A DNA stretch of 64,000 bases from NCBI RefSeq assembly GCF_900156455.1, contig NZ_FTNQ01000001.1, forward strand, positions 310,001 to 374,000. Reading direction: 5' to 3'. The notes beneath the pieces are model-generated. The model was not told the DNA's origin. It saw nothing but the letters and a program-made list of their open reading frames with translations, and did not search any database. Below, piece by piece: positions 21,903 through 31,884 of the stretch. The DNA is from Microbacterium sp. RURRCA19A. GTDB lineage: Bacteria > Actinomycetota > Actinomycetes > Actinomycetales > Microbacteriaceae. Positions within the stretch are counted from its first letter, which is position 1; the number at the start of each line of letters is the position of its first letter. A program made the position numbers and the translations under genes.

Positions 21903-22934
21903 TCAGGCGTCGCGGGCGATGACGCCGACGTCTTCGAGACGTTCCAGCAGACCGGCACCGTCGGACTCGCTGACCCACGGCACGTCCGCGGCGGAGTGGT
22001 CGTCGACGACCGTGCGACCGCCGGCGAGCACCGCCTCGGCGGGCAGCAGGCGCCGGATCGCGACGGCGGCGACGCTCTCGGGGTGCTCGATCGCGAAGCG
22101 CGTGTAGATCGAGTCGTCGTGCTGGCCGTCGTCGCCGACGAGCAGCCACTTCACGTCGGGGAACTCGGTGGCGAGACGCCGCAGGTTGGTCTCTTTGTGG
22201 TCGCGCCCGCTGCGGAACCAGCGATCGTGCGTCGGACCCCAGTCGGTCAGCAGGAACGCCCCCGACGGGAACAGGTGCCGGCGCATGAAACGGGTGAGCG
22301 TCGGCGCGACGTTCCAGGCGCCGGTGGAGAGGTAGATGACGGGCGCGCCGGGGTGCTCGCGCGACAGCCGTTCGAGCATCACCGCCATGCCCGGGACGGG
22401 CTGGCGCGCGTGCTCATCGACGACGAAGGAGTTCCACGCCGCGAGGAGCGGGCGCGGGAGAGCCGTGACCATGACCGTGTCGTCGATGTCGCTGACGACG
22501 CCGAAGCGCACGTCCGAGCCGACGATGAACACCCGCGTCTCGGTCGGTTCGCTGCCCTCGACGGTCATCGTGACCGGCTGCCATCCGGGCGGGAGAGAGG
22601 CGGGGAGCTTCGCGTCGATGACGCCACCGCGATCGGCGACGACCTCGTGCGCGACCCCCTCGATCGTCACCGTCACCTGGGCGTACCCGACCGGGACGGC
22701 CGCGAAGCTCCGCCACCCGCGCAGACTCGCGAATTCGCCGGTGGAGGTCCGCTTCACCGGGGGAGTGATGAGGACGCGGCCGAGCACCCGAACCCATTCC
22801 TCGGTGCCGTAGCCGGGGAAGCCGGTCACCGACGGCCGCAGTCCGCGGGCGCGCGCGCGACGTTCGCGCCAGGCGTGGAAGCGGTACTCCAGGCGGGCGA
22901 ACCAGAGCACTTTGGCGCGAGGGGAGCGAGGCAT
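21903..22934 (-). CDS. App1-type phosphatase (DUF2183)
   Basis: 343-residue protein with the haloacid-dehalogenase-like motifs VVSDIDDTVMVT and LLVGDDGQHD characteristic of the App1/DUF2183 family, whose yeast member is a phosphatidate phosphatase. No membrane segments are seen. The ATG at 22934 lies directly behind GAGGAGG, too close for a normal binding site; AAGACT 7 bases upstream suggests a leaderless start. It lies 5 bases from the DedA gene stop, so both may share a lipid- or envelope-related role. The substrate is unknown. Confidence 0.85.
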   Translation of the reverse strand: MPRSPRAKVLWFARLEYRFHAWRERRARARGLRPSVTGFPGYGTEEWVRVLGRVLITPPVKRTSTGEFASLRGWRSFAAVPVGYAQVTVTIEGVAHEVVADRGGVIDAKLPASLPPGWQPVTMTVEGSEPTETRVFIVGSDVRFGVVSDIDDTVMVTALPRPLLAAWNSFVVDEHARQPVPGMAVMLERLSREHPGAPVIYLSTGAWNVAPTLTRFMRRHLFPSGAFLLTDWGPTHDRWFRSGRDHKETNLRRLATEFPDVKWLLVGDDGQHDDSIYTRFAIEHPESVAAVAIRRLLPAEAVLAGGRTVVDDHSAADVPWVSESDGAGLLERLEDVGVIARDA

Positions 22935-22939
22935 CCTCC

Positions 22940-23620
22940 TCAGTCTTTCACGTCGTCGCCCGCCGGTTCGAGGGAGTCGTGCTCTTCGGCGAGGTGGCGG
23001 CGCTCGATGCGTTCGAGCACCTTCTTGCCGATGTAGACGAGGAGGAGGAAGACGACGATGATGCCGACGAACACGTATCCGGCGTAGTGGATCCGGTCCG
23101 AGAGTTCGCGGTAGGTGCCCGCAGCGGTCGCGGCGACGGTGATGTACAGGCTCGCCCAGACGATGCACGCCGGCGCCGTCCACGCGAGGAAGCGGCGGTA
23201 GCGGTAGCCGCTCATGCCGACGGTGAGCGGCACGAGCGAGTGGAGCACGGGGAGGAAGCGCGAGAGGAAGATGGCGGGACCGCCGCGGCGGCGCAGGTAT
23301 CGGTCGGCCCGCTCCCAGTTGCGGTCACCGAGCTTCTGTCCCAGGCGCGAAGCACGGATGCGCGGACCGAAGTAGCGCCCCAGCCAGAAACCGAGGCTCT
23401 CGCCGGCGAGCGAGCCGATGACGACGGCCACCCCGAGCAGCACGCCCTCCCACGGTGACGCGATCGCGGTACCGGCGACGATGACGACGGTGTCGCCCGG
23501 GACGACGAGACCGACCAGCACGCTCGTCTCGAGCATCATCGCGATTCCGGCGACGAGCGTGCGCACCACGGGATCGACGTTCTGCGCGACGTCGAGGAGC
23601 CACGTGAGGATCTCGTTCAC
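22940..23620 (-). CDS. DedA family membrane protein
   Basis: 226-residue polytopic protein of the DedA/SNARE-associated family, members of which act in undecaprenyl-phosphate or phospholipid recycling. Family motifs are ETSVLVGLVVPGDTVVIVAG, GYRYRRF with FLSRFLPVLHSLVPLTVGMSG, and an amphipathic GESLGFWLGRYFG. The GTG at 23620 is chosen: TAGGCT lies 7 bases upstream on this strand, and longer readings run into pabB on the other strand. The start regions of this gene and pabB are only 42 bases apart. Confidence 0.93.
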   Translation of the reverse strand: MNEILTWLLDVAQNVDPVVRTLVAGIAMMLETSVLVGLVVPGDTVVIVAGTAIASPWEGVLLGVAVVIGSLAGESLGFWLGRYFGPRIRASRLGQKLGDRNWERADRYLRRRGGPAIFLSRFLPVLHSLVPLTVGMSGYRYRRFLAWTAPACIVWASLYITVAATAAGTYRELSDRIHYAGYVFVGIIVVFLLLVYIGKKVLERIERRHLAEEHDSLEPAGDDVKD

Positions 23621-23662
23621 CTCGCTCAGCCTAGGGCCGCCGGATCGCCCTAGCCTGGGAGC

Positions 23663-24913
23663 GTGCCGCGTTCTGTCTCCCCGGTCGTCCTCCCGCGGTG
23701 GCGCGACCCCGAGGACGTCTTCTCCGCGCTGTACGCGACCGCGCCGCACGCGTTCTGGCTCGACGCGGGTGCGGACTCGGTGTCGGGCTGGAGCTACCTC
23801 GGCACGGGCATCCCCGCCGACGCCGAAGCGCCTCTTTCGATGGATGCCGCGCACCCGGTCGTCCACGACGCCACCGGCCCCGCCTTCCGCGGCGGCTGGG
23901 TGGGCTGGGTCTCCTACGAGGGGGTTCCCACCTGGCTGCGCGTCGAGGGGATGCTCGCGTTCGACCACGCGGCACGCCGGGTCTGGGCGTTCTCCGCCGC
24001 CGGTTCCGCCGAGGATCTCGCCCGGGTCGCCGACGCCGCCCCGACCGCTCCGACGGTCCCGGAGGCCGAGCCCCGGGGCGTGGCATCCGGGCGCCACACC
24101 CCCGAGGAGTACGCGGAGCTCATCGCCGCCTGCCGGGAGCGCATCGCCGACGGCGACGCCTACCAGCTGTGTCTCACCACGCGCTTCCGGCTGGCCGGCA
24201 CGGTCGATGCCCTTCCCGCGTTCCGCCGCCTGCGACGGCACGCGTCATCCCACCACGCGGCCTTCCTGCGCCAGGGCGAAGTGACGCTCGTGAGCGCGTC
24301 ACCCGAGCGGTTCCTCGACGTGCGCGGCGGGCGCGTCCACACCCACCCGATCAAGGGCACCCGCCCGCGGCATCCGGACCCCGCGCGCGACCAGGCCCTC
24401 GCTGAGGAACTGCGGACGGATGCCAAGGAGCGCGCCGAGAACGTCATGATCGTCGACCTCATGCGCAACGACCTGTCACGGGTGTGCGAGCCGTCGTCGG
24501 TCGGCGTCGACCGGCTGCTCGAGGTCGAGACGTACCCCACCGTGCATCAGCTGGTGAGCGAGGTCTCGGGGACGCTCCGCCCCGGCACCACGATCGGCGA
24601 TCTCCTGACCGCGACGTTCCCGGCGGGGAGCATGACGGGTGCCCCCAAGGCGTCGGCGATGGAAATCCTCGCCGGATTGGAGGGAGCGCCGCGCGGCGTC
24701 TACTCGGGCGCGTTCGGCTGGATCGGCGAGGACGGGTCGGCAGACCTCGCCATGGTCATCCGGAGCATCGTCGTCGAGCCGGATGCCACCTGGGTCGGCG
24801 CCGGAGGGGGCATCACGTGGCGGTCGGTCGCGGCATCCGAGGTGGCCGAGGTGGGCATCAAGGCCCGTGCTCCGCTCGCGGCCATCGGTGCGGTCGTCCC
24901 GGCCGGATGGTGA
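23663..24913 (+). CDS. pabB: Aminodeoxychorismate synthase component I
   Basis: Chorismate-binding enzyme, 416 residues. Motifs: [56 protein letters not shown] and [11 protein letters not shown]. PabB with a glutamine amidotransferase makes aminodeoxychorismate for folate; related TrpE and MenF share the domain. The lack of a trp neighbourhood favours PabB. TAGCCT (23651-23656) is 6 bases before the GTG, so it looks leaderless. No amidotransferase gene (pabA) is adjacent. Confidence 0.87.
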   Translation: MPRSVSPVVLPRWRDPEDVFSALYATAPHAFWLDAGADSVSGWSYLGTGIPADAEAPLSMDAAHPVVHDATGPAFRGGWVGWVSYEGVPTWLRVEGMLAFDHAARRVWAFSAAGSAEDLARVADAAPTAPTVPEAEPRGVASGRHTPEEYAELIAACRERIADGDAYQLCLTTRFRLAGTVDALPAFRRLRRHASSHHAAFLRQGEVTLVSASPERFLDVRGGRVHTHPIKGTRPRHPDPARDQALAEELRTDAKERAENVMIVDLMRNDLSRVCEPSSVGVDRLLEVETYPTVHQLVSEVSGTLRPGTTIGDLLTATFPAGSMTGAPKASAMEILAGLEGAPRGVYSGAFGWIGEDGSADLAMVIRSIVVEPDATWVGAGGGITWRSVAASEVAEVGIKARAPLAAIGAVVPAGW

Positions 24914-25004
24914 GCGCCCGGCCGCTTCGGAAGCCGCCCCGCGGGGTCCGGTAGCCTGGACGTTGGCCCTCGTGGCCTCCCGACTTTCACGATTGGTCTC
25001 ACCC

Positions 25005-27581
25005 GTGTCTCAGAACCCCTCTTCCGCGCCGTCCGCCGACGGAGGCTTCGACCCCCACGAGATCCAGGCGAAGTGGCAGCAGGCGTGGGCCGAGAAGGAT
25101 CCCTTCCGCGCCGGCGGCGACGCCGACACCCGTCCGCGCAAGTACGTACTCGCGATGTTCCCGTACCCCTCGGGCGACCTGCACATGGGGCACGCCGAGA
25201 ACTACCTCTACTCCGACATCGTCGCGCGCTTCTGGCGCCACCGCGGCTACAACGTCCTCAACCCGATCGGCTGGGACTCGTTCGGCCTCCCCGCCGAGAA
25301 CGCCGCGATCAAGCGCGGTGCCGACCCTGTGGAGTGGACCTACTCCAACATCGCGCAGCAGAAGGAGAGCCTGAAGGACTACGGCGTCTCGTTCGACTGG
25401 AGCCGAGTGCTGCACACGAGCGACCCCGAGTACTACCGCTGGAACCAGTGGCTGTTCCAGAAGCTGTACGAGAAGGGCCTCGCGTACCGCAAGGACGCGC
25501 TGGTCAACTGGGATCCGGTGGACCAGACGGTGCTCGCGAACGAGCAGGTGCTGCCCGACGGCACGAGCGAGCGCAGCGGTGCCGTCGTCGTCAAGAAGAA
25601 GCTGACCCAGTGGTTCCTGCGGATCACCGACTACGCCGACCGTCTGCTCGACGACCTGAACCAGCTCGAGGGCTTCTGGCCGCAGAAGGTCATCCAGATG
25701 CAGCGCAACTGGATCGGTCGCTCGGTCGGTGCCGACATCGAGTTCGAGATCGAGGGCCGCGCCGAGAAGATCACGGTCTTCTCCACGCGCCCCGACACCC
25801 TGCACGGCGCGACGTTCTTCGTCGTGGCGCCCGAGTCCGACCTCGCGGCCGAGCTCGCGGCATCCGCCGACATCGAGGTGCGACAGAAGTTCCAGGCGTA
25901 CCTGCAGGAGGTGCAGCGCGCGACCGACATCGAGCGACAGGCCACCGACCGCCCGAAGACCGGCGTGTTCCTGGGGCACCACGCGATCAACCCGATCAAC
26001 GGCGAGAAGCTGCCGATCTGGGCCGCCGACTACGTGCTGGCCGACTACGGTCACGGCGCGGTCATGGCCGTGCCCGCGCACGACCAGCGCGACCTGGACT
26101 TCGCCCGCGCGTTCGACCTGCCCGTGAAGGTCGTCGTCGACACGAACGCCCCGGTCACGGGTGCGATCCCCGTCATCGAGCTCGACGACGACGGGGTGCC
26201 GATCGACCCGCTCGGCGACGTCGACGACCTCGACCCCGTGAAGACCGGCGTCGCACTGACCGGTGACGGGCGCATGATCAACTCCGGCTCGCTCAACGGC
26301 CTGTCCAAGCGCAACGCGATCGCGCGCATGATCGAAGAGCTCGAGGCCAAGGGCGTCGGCCGCGCCGCGAAGACCTACCGGCTGCGCGACTGGCTCATCT
26401 CGCGCCAGCGGTACTGGGGCACCCCGATCCCGATGCTGCACGCCGAGGACGGCACCATCGTTCCCGTGCCCGCCGACCAGCTGCCCGTCGTGCTGCCGTC
26501 GGTCGAGGGCCTCGACCTCAAGCCCAAGGGCTCGTCGCCGCTCGGCGCCGCCACCGAGTGGGTCGAGGTCACCGACCCCGAGACCGGGCAGAAGATGCTG
26601 CGCGACCCCGACACGATGGACACGTTCGTCGACAGCTCGTGGTACTTCCTGCGCTTCCTCTCGCCCAACGACCCGAACGAGGCGTTCTCGCTGCCCGAGG
26701 CGCGCAAGTGGGGTCCGGTCGACTTCTACATCGGCGGCGTCGAGCACGCGATCCTGCACCTCCTCTACGCGCGCTTCATCACGAAGGCGCTGTTCGACAT
26801 GGGCCTGGTGGAGTTCACCGAGCCGTTCTCGAGCCTGATCAACCAGGGCATGGTGATCCTCGACGGCGCCAAGATGTCCAAGAGCAAGGGCAACCTCGTG
26901 CTCTTCCAGGAGGAGCTCGACGCCCACGGCGCCGACGCGCTGCGCGTGGCGCTCGCCTTCGCCGGTCCGGTGGAGGACGACAAGGACTGGAACGACGTCT
27001 CGACCACCGGCGCGGCGAAGTTCCTCGCCCGTGCGCTCCGCATCGCGCACGACGTCGACAGCGAGACCGACGTCGTGTGGGCCGAGGGCGACGCGGCGCT
27101 CCGCCGCGTGACGCACCGGCTCCTGGCCGAGGCGCCGAACCTCATCGAGCAGACGAAGTTCAACGTCGTCGTCGCCCGCCTCATGGAGCTGGTGAACGCC
27201 ACCCGCAAGGCCATCGACGGTGCCGCCGGCGCGAGCGACCCGGCCGTGCGCGAGGCCGCCGAGGTCATCGCCATGACCCTCGACCTCTTCGCCCCGCACA
27301 CCGCGGAGGAGATGTGGCAGACGCTCGGCTACGACGGCTTCGTCGGGCTCCAGACCTGGCGTCAGGCCGACCCGACGCTGCTCGTGGAAGACACCGTGAC
27401 CGCGGTCGTGCAGATCGACGGCAAGGTGCGCGGCACGCTCGAGGTCTCGGCCAAGATCGGCGCCGACGCGCTCGAGGCCGCCGCCCGCGCCGACGAGAAG
27501 GTGCGCCGCGCCCTCGGCGACCGCGAGATCGTGCGCGCCGTCGTGCGCCCGCCCAAGGTGGTCAGCTTCTCGACGAAGTAA
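25005..27581 (+). CDS. leuS: Leucyl-tRNA synthetase
   Basis: Class I synthetase charging tRNA-Leu, 858 residues. HIGH-type motif in [19 protein letters not shown] in [10 protein letters not shown], an editing domain between them, and [18 protein letters not shown]. The GTG at 25005 (SQNPSSAPS) is favoured; an in-frame GTG at 24972 is possible because no ribosome binding site is visible at either. A -10-like TAGCCT lies at 24952-24957. It is a single gene with a terminator; unlike ileS it has no T-box. Confidence 0.97.
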   Translation: MSQNPSSAPSADGGFDPHEIQAKWQQAWAEKDPFRAGGDADTRPRKYVLAMFPYPSGDLHMGHAENYLYSDIVARFWRHRGYNVLNPIGWDSFGLPAENAAIKRGADPVEWTYSNIAQQKESLKDYGVSFDWSRVLHTSDPEYYRWNQWLFQKLYEKGLAYRKDALVNWDPVDQTVLANEQVLPDGTSERSGAVVVKKKLTQWFLRITDYADRLLDDLNQLEGFWPQKVIQMQRNWIGRSVGADIEFEIEGRAEKITVFSTRPDTLHGATFFVVAPESDLAAELAASADIEVRQKFQAYLQEVQRATDIERQATDRPKTGVFLGHHAINPINGEKLPIWAADYVLADYGHGAVMAVPAHDQRDLDFARAFDLPVKVVVDTNAPVTGAIPVIELDDDGVPIDPLGDVDDLDPVKTGVALTGDGRMINSGSLNGLSKRNAIARMIEELEAKGVGRAAKTYRLRDWLISRQRYWGTPIPMLHAEDGTIVPVPADQLPVVLPSVEGLDLKPKGSSPLGAATEWVEVTDPETGQKMLRDPDTMDTFVDSSWYFLRFLSPNDPNEAFSLPEARKWGPVDFYIGGVEHAILHLLYARFITKALFDMGLVEFTEPFSSLINQGMVILDGAKMSKSKGNLVLFQEELDAHGADALRVALAFAGPVEDDKDWNDVSTTGAAKFLARALRIAHDVDSETDVVWAEGDAALRRVTHRLLAEAPNLIEQTKFNVVVARLMELVNATRKAIDGAAGASDPAVREAAEVIAMTLDLFAPHTAEEMWQTLGYDGFVGLQTWRQADPTLLVEDTVTAVVQIDGKVRGTLEVSAKIGADALEAAARADEKVRRALGDREIVRAVVRPPKVVSFSTK

Positions 27582-27589
27582 GCGGTTCC

Positions 27590-27636
27590 GGATGCCACGT
27601 CCCCGGTGCTCTGAGGAGCGCGGGGGCGTGGCATCC
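27590..27636 (+). terminator. Terminator after leuS built from the GGATGCC motif
   Basis: A 15-bp stem (27590-27604 with 27622-27636) whose ends are GGATGCCACG and its complement; the 17-base loop holds a small inner GCTC/GAGC pairing. It lies 8 bases after the leuS stop and 5 bases from the stop of the convergent DUF2087 gene, so it can act on both. Confidence 0.75.
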
Positions 27637-27641
27637 GTCGT

Positions 27642-28142
27642 TCACGGGCGGGTGAGGGCGTATTCGGTGCCGGAGCGCGTGCGCTCGATCAGCCCCTCGT
27701 CGACGAGGTAGCGGCGGATCGCGGCGACGTCGTCGACGATGGCGGCGAGCCGTTCGCTGATCTCGCGTTCGGTCAGGCGTTCGTCGTCGACGAGGATCCG
27801 GGATGCCACGGCTGCCAGCACCGCGCGTCGATCACCGGCGCGGGACGGATAGCCCGTCAGGCGGCCCTCGGTGAAGAACCGATCGACGCCGGTGGGACGC
27901 GGGGATCGGGGTGCGGCCGCGAGGGCGTCGGCGAAGACGGTGGCGGACACGGCGTGGCCGTCGGGCGTCTCGGCGATCAGACCGGCCGAGGTGAGCGTGG
28001 TCGTGACCCGTCGGGCGCGCGCGGGCGCCAGGGCGGCGACGGCAGCGTCGAGCCGCTCGCCGAGCACGACGCGCGCGTAGACCTCGCGGGCCGCGTCGTC
28101 GGAGAGGGCGGCGAGGATCGCGCGCCAGGCGTTCTCGTTCAT
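27642..28142 (-). CDS. DUF2087 domain protein
   Basis: 166 residues. The N-terminal half looks like a helical, winged-helix-type region (ARRVTTTLTSAGLIAETPDG). The C-terminal half is DUF2087: VDRFFTEGRLTGYPSRAGDRRAVLAAVASRIL...LTEREISERLAAIVDDVAAIRRYLVDEGLIERT. Proteins of this kind are often annotated as transcriptional regulators; a DNA-binding role is plausible but unproven. TAGCCT lies 6 bases before the ATG (leaderless). It is divergent from comEA. Confidence 0.85.
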   Translation of the reverse strand: MNENAWRAILAALSDDAAREVYARVVLGERLDAAVAALAPARARRVTTTLTSAGLIAETPDGHAVSATVFADALAAAPRSPRPTGVDRFFTEGRLTGYPSRAGDRRAVLAAVASRILVDDERLTEREISERLAAIVDDVAAIRRYLVDEGLIERTRSGTEYALTRP

Positions 28143-28250
28143 CCCTTCAGGCTAGGTGCGGGTCCTCCCCATCGCACCGATCGACCGAGTTGTTCACGGT
28201 TCGCGCCCGTGCGCCCCCGGACGGGACGGGCGACTTCGTAGCGTGCTGGT

Positions 28251-28868
28251 GTGACCGCCGCCCCCGAACCCGAGCAGCCCGCGCCACGGCTCGCTCCGCG
28301 TCGGCGTCTGGGTGTCGGCGCGGTGATCGTGCTCGTGCTGCTGGCGTTCGCGGTCACGGTGGGGATCGGCATCTTCCGCGGGGCCACGGGCGCCGAGACG
28401 GTCACCTCGTCGTCCACGCCCGCTCCGACGGAGAGCGGCCCGCCCTCCGCGGGGGTGTATGTGCACGTGGCGGGAGCCGTCCGCGCCGCGGGCCTCTATC
28501 GACTCGAGGTGGGCGACCGGGTGGCGGACGCCGTCGCCCGGGCCGGCGGATTCGCCGACGACGCCGCCCGCGACGGGGTGAACCTGGCACGCGCGGTGAC
28601 CGACGGGGAGCAGATCGTCGTCCCCGTCATGGGGGCCGAGCCGGCGGTTGCGGCAGCGGCCGGAGCGGCGACATCGGGGCCACTGGATCTCAACTCCGCG
28701 ACGCGCGAGCAGCTCGACGCGCTGCCGCGGATCGGCCCGGCGCTCGCGGATCGCATCCTCGCCTGGCGTGAGCAGAACGGTCGCTTCACGAGCGTCGATG
28801 ACCTCGGCTCGGTCCCCGGTATCGGCGACAAGATGCTCGCGAGCCTGCGGGATCTGGTGCGGGTATGA
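28251..28868 (+). CDS. comEA: Competence protein ComEA (DNA-binding)
   Basis: Membrane-anchored DNA receptor of the transformation machinery. The 205 residues contain a transmembrane segment at about 22-44, a SLBB domain (VYVHVAGAVRAAGLYRLEVGDRVADAVARAGG) and a C-terminal double helix-hairpin-helix (LDLNSATREQLDALPRIGPALADRI...LGSVPGIGDKMLASL). TAGCGT lies 6 bases before the GTG. It overlaps comEC by 4 bases. Confidence 0.95.
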   Translation: MTAAPEPEQPAPRLAPRRRLGVGAVIVLVLLAFAVTVGIGIFRGATGAETVTSSSTPAPTESGPPSAGVYVHVAGAVRAAGLYRLEVGDRVADAVARAGGFADDAARDGVNLARAVTDGEQIVVPVMGAEPAVAAAAGAATSGPLDLNSATREQLDALPRIGPALADRILAWREQNGRFTSVDDLGSVPGIGDKMLASLRDLVRV

Positions 28869-31171
28869 GCGAGCGACGGGCCCTCCGGAACCGGGCGTGG
28901 CGACCGGTCGCCGTGGCCACCGCCACGTGGATCGGTGCCGCCGTCACGACCGCGGCACCGGCGGCGTGGATGGTGGCGGTCGGGCTCACGGTGGCGTCCG
29001 CGGCCGCCGGCATCGTCTTCGCCCGATTCCGACGCCCGGCGCTGCTGGTCGTGACGATCGCACTCGCGTGCGCCGCCGCCTCGGGAGGGACAGTGGCCAC
29101 GCTCGCGACCACCCGACAGGCCGTCGTCGACCTCGAGGTCGACGGGGGTCGCCATCTGCGCGTGACGGCGACTGTCACGGGCCATGTGTCCGGCAGCGCC
29201 GACGGCGGGGCCTGGTTCGATGCGACGGTATCGACCGTGTCCGCGGGCGTGACGACCGTTCGCGGGGTGATCCCCGCCCGGATCGGGGTCGACGCCGAGG
29301 GGCGGGAGCGCCTCTCCGCCGTGGGGCAGGGGAGTGAGATCGTGCTCTCGGGACGGGCGATCCCGGCCGATCCGGCCGAGCGCGCGGTCCTCGTGCTCCG
29401 CGCGAACGAGGTCGAGCGCGCCCCTCCGCCGCAGGGAGTGTGGGCGACGTTCGAGGGATTGCGCGACGGACTCGTGGCCTCCACCCGCGGACTGCCGCAG
29501 CCCGGCGCCGGGCTCATCCCCGGACTGGCCGTCGGCGATACGTCGAGTCTCGACGCCGCCACCGAGGCGGCCATGACCGAGTCGTCGTTGTCGCACCTGA
29601 CGGCGGTGTCGGGAGCGAACTGCGCCCTCGTGGTCGGGGCGGCCTTCGCGCTCCTGGCCGTGTGCGGGGCTCGGAGGTGGGTCCGGGTCACGGGCGCGCT
29701 CCTCGTCCTCGTCGGGTTCGTCGTGCTCGTCACCCCCGAACCGAGCGTCGTCCGCGCCGCGGCGATGAGTGCGATCGGCATCCTGGCCCTCGGGTTCGGT
29801 CGGCCCACGGTCGGGATCGCCGTGCTCGCCGCCGCGGTCACCGCACTTCTCATCGCCGACCCGTGGTTGTGCCGATCTCTCGGTTTCGCGCTGTCGACGG
29901 CGGCCACCGCCGCCCTTCTCGTGCTCGCCCGCCCCCTGGCCGACGGGCTCGGACGATGGATGCCACGCTCTCTCGCGCTCGCCCTCGCGGTGCCGACGTC
30001 GGCACAGCTGGCGTGCGGTCCGCTCATCGTGCTGATCGACCCGCACGTGCCGCTGCTCGGCGTCGCGGCGAACCTGCTCGCCGACCCGGCGGCAGCACCC
30101 GCGACGATCGCCGGAGCGCTCGCTTGCATCGCGCCGTTCCCGTGGCTGCGCGACGGGTTGACGGCGATCGCGTGGATCCCCGCCGCGTGGATCGCCGGCG
30201 TCGCACACACGACCGCCTCCTCGGCGGCGCAGAACCTCCCCTGGCCGGACGGTCTCCCGGGGGCGGCACTGCTCGCGGTCATCGGCGCCGCCTTCGCGGT
30301 GGCGCTCACCCGGCCCCGGCGCGTGCCGCGGCTGACCGCCCTGGCCACGCTGGTCGTCGCGATCCTCGTCGGCGCGATCGGCGGGACGAGCACGATCCGC
30401 ACCGTCGGCGGCGCGCTCACCGTGCCGACCGCATGGCAGGTGGCCATGTGCGATGTCGGACAGGGGGATGCCACGCTGTGGCGGTCCGGCGACGCCGTGG
30501 CCCTCGTCGACACCGGGCCCGAAGCCGAACCGATCGCCGAGTGCCTCCGGACGTTCGGGATCGATCGTCTCGACCTGGTCGTGCTCACCCACTTCGACAA
30601 GGATCACGTCGGCGGATCGTCCGCGATCGTCGGTAAGGCGGACGTCGTCGTGCACGGCCCGGTCGGTGAACCCGCCGACCAGAGGCTGCTCGATCGATAC
30701 TCGGCCGGTGGCGCCCGCCTGGTCGCCGCCGCGATCGGGATGACCGGACAGGTGGGCAGCACACGGTGGCAGGCTCTCGGCCCCCTACCGGGCATGGAGC
30801 CGGGCAATGACGCCAGCGTCGCGATCGAGGTCACGGGCGCGGCATTCCCGCGCACGGTGATGCTCGGCGACCTAGGAGAGGAGCCGCAGGCCGCCCTCCT
30901 CCGCCGAGTCGACGTTCCCCACGTCGAGATCGTGAAGGTCTCCCATCACGGCAGCGCCGACCAGGATCCCGATCTCTACGAGCGTCTGCACGCCGACCTG
31001 GGTCTCATCGGCGTCGGCGCTGGCAACAGCTACGGGCACCCGACCGAACGATTGCTCGAGATCCTGCGGCGCAACGGCACGGTCACGGCGCGCACCGACA
31101 CCGACGGCATCCTCGCAGTCTGGCACGACGAGGTCGGCAGGCTCACGCTGTGGCGAGAACGCCCGTCATGA
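28865..31171 (+). CDS. comEC: DNA internalization protein ComEC/Rec2
   Basis: Polytopic channel for single-stranded DNA uptake. 768 residues: N-terminal membrane segments and DUF4131-like region, the competence domain with many helices (about 230-490), and a C-terminal metallo-beta-lactamase domain with CDVGQGDATLW and LTHFDKDH (about H576), the metal-binding motif. The domain set is complete. Whether the organism is naturally competent is not shown; ComEA-ComEC-HolA is a common actinobacterial order. Confidence 0.95.
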   Translation: MSERRALRNRAWRPVAVATATWIGAAVTTAAPAAWMVAVGLTVASAAAGIVFARFRRPALLVVTIALACAAASGGTVATLATTRQAVVDLEVDGGRHLRVTATVTGHVSGSADGGAWFDATVSTVSAGVTTVRGVIPARIGVDAEGRERLSAVGQGSEIVLSGRAIPADPAERAVLVLRANEVERAPPPQGVWATFEGLRDGLVASTRGLPQPGAGLIPGLAVGDTSSLDAATEAAMTESSLSHLTAVSGANCALVVGAAFALLAVCGARRWVRVTGALLVLVGFVVLVTPEPSVVRAAAMSAIGILALGFGRPTVGIAVLAAAVTALLIADPWLCRSLGFALSTAATAALLVLARPLADGLGRWMPRSLALALAVPTSAQLACGPLIVLIDPHVPLLGVAANLLADPAAAPATIAGALACIAPFPWLRDGLTAIAWIPAAWIAGVAHTTASSAAQNLPWPDGLPGAALLAVIGAAFAVALTRPRRVPRLTALATLVVAILVGAIGGTSTIRTVGGALTVPTAWQVAMCDVGQGDATLWRSGDAVALVDTGPEAEPIAECLRTFGIDRLDLVVLTHFDKDHVGGSSAIVGKADVVVHGPVGEPADQRLLDRYSAGGARLVAAAIGMTGQVGSTRWQALGPLPGMEPGNDASVAIEVTGAAFPRTVMLGDLGEEPQAALLRRVDVPHVEIVKVSHHGSADQDPDLYERLHADLGLIGVGAGNSYGHPTERLLEILRRNGTVTARTDTDGILAVWHDEVGRLTLWRERPS

Positions 31172-31200
31172 ACCCGAGGTCACCGGGCCCGGGCCATCCG

Positions 31201-31752
31201 TCACTCCGAGGGGAGCGACCCGCACGCGTCCATGGTCCACAGGAGAAAGGCCTGGTAGTCCGGATCGGTGGCAACGGCGGTGACGGCCTGCGACTGCAGG
31301 ATCCGAGGGTCCGTCCCGATATCGGCGACGAGCGCGTCCGCGGGGAAGTCGGCGAGGATCGAGACGGTCTCTTCCGCCGCGGCGACGAACGTCTCGGCAC
31401 CCGCAGCGACCTCCGGCGACGCCCCCTCGATCGGGAGAAGCGCTCTCGCAGCGTTCGCCTGCGCCTGGCGGGCGACGATGTCCTCCGCCACGGTTCCCTG
31501 TACCGCCGCGCTCGCCGCGGCGTTCGCCGCGCAGAACGTCTCGACGCGATCCGCGCCGGCGGGGGCGCTCGGGACCGGCGTCGGCTCCGGGGAGGAGGGC
31601 GCCGCGGGGGCGGAGGCCACGGGCGCCCCCTCGTCCGAGCGGGGCGCGGCACACGCGGAGACGCTCAGACCGAGCGAGAGCAGAAGCACGCACACACCGC
31701 CCACGGCGGAGCGGCGGGCGGGGAGTCCCCTCGACCGGTGCGATGCGTGCAT
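31201..31752 (-). CDS. Putative lipoprotein, unknown function
   Basis: 183 residues with a lipoprotein signal peptide: basic start (RSRGLPARRS), hydrophobic core and lipobox VSAC with C34 as the lipidated residue. A Pro/Ala/Ser-rich linker (about 38-66) precedes an Ala-rich helical domain with two conserved-looking cysteines (FCAANAAAS and MDACGSLP) that could form a disulfide outside the membrane. I recognise no family. GAGGAGGG precedes the ATG. It is convergent with comEC and divergent from holA. Confidence 0.8.
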   Translation of the reverse strand: MHASHRSRGLPARRSAVGGVCVLLLSLGLSVSACAAPRSDEGAPVASAPAAPSSPEPTPVPSAPAGADRVETFCAANAAASAAVQGTVAEDIVARQAQANAARALLPIEGASPEVAAGAETFVAAAEETVSILADFPADALVADIGTDPRILQSQAVTAVATDPDYQAFLLWTMDACGSLPSE

Positions 31753-31884
31753 GAGAACTCGCCCTCCTCGTCGCCGTAAAGACCCGAACAGCCTGGCACG
31801 GAGGACCGCCCTCCCTCAAACCGGCACCCGCGTGCGGCGGGGGTCCCCGGCATCCGTGTCCGACCCGGTCGGTAGGCTGGGGGA

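Noticed and set aside
24958..25004. Leu T-box or leader peptide before leuS
   Set aside because: The stretch between the -10-like TAGCCT and the start is only about 47 bases and has no TGGNACCGCG motif or Leu codon run.
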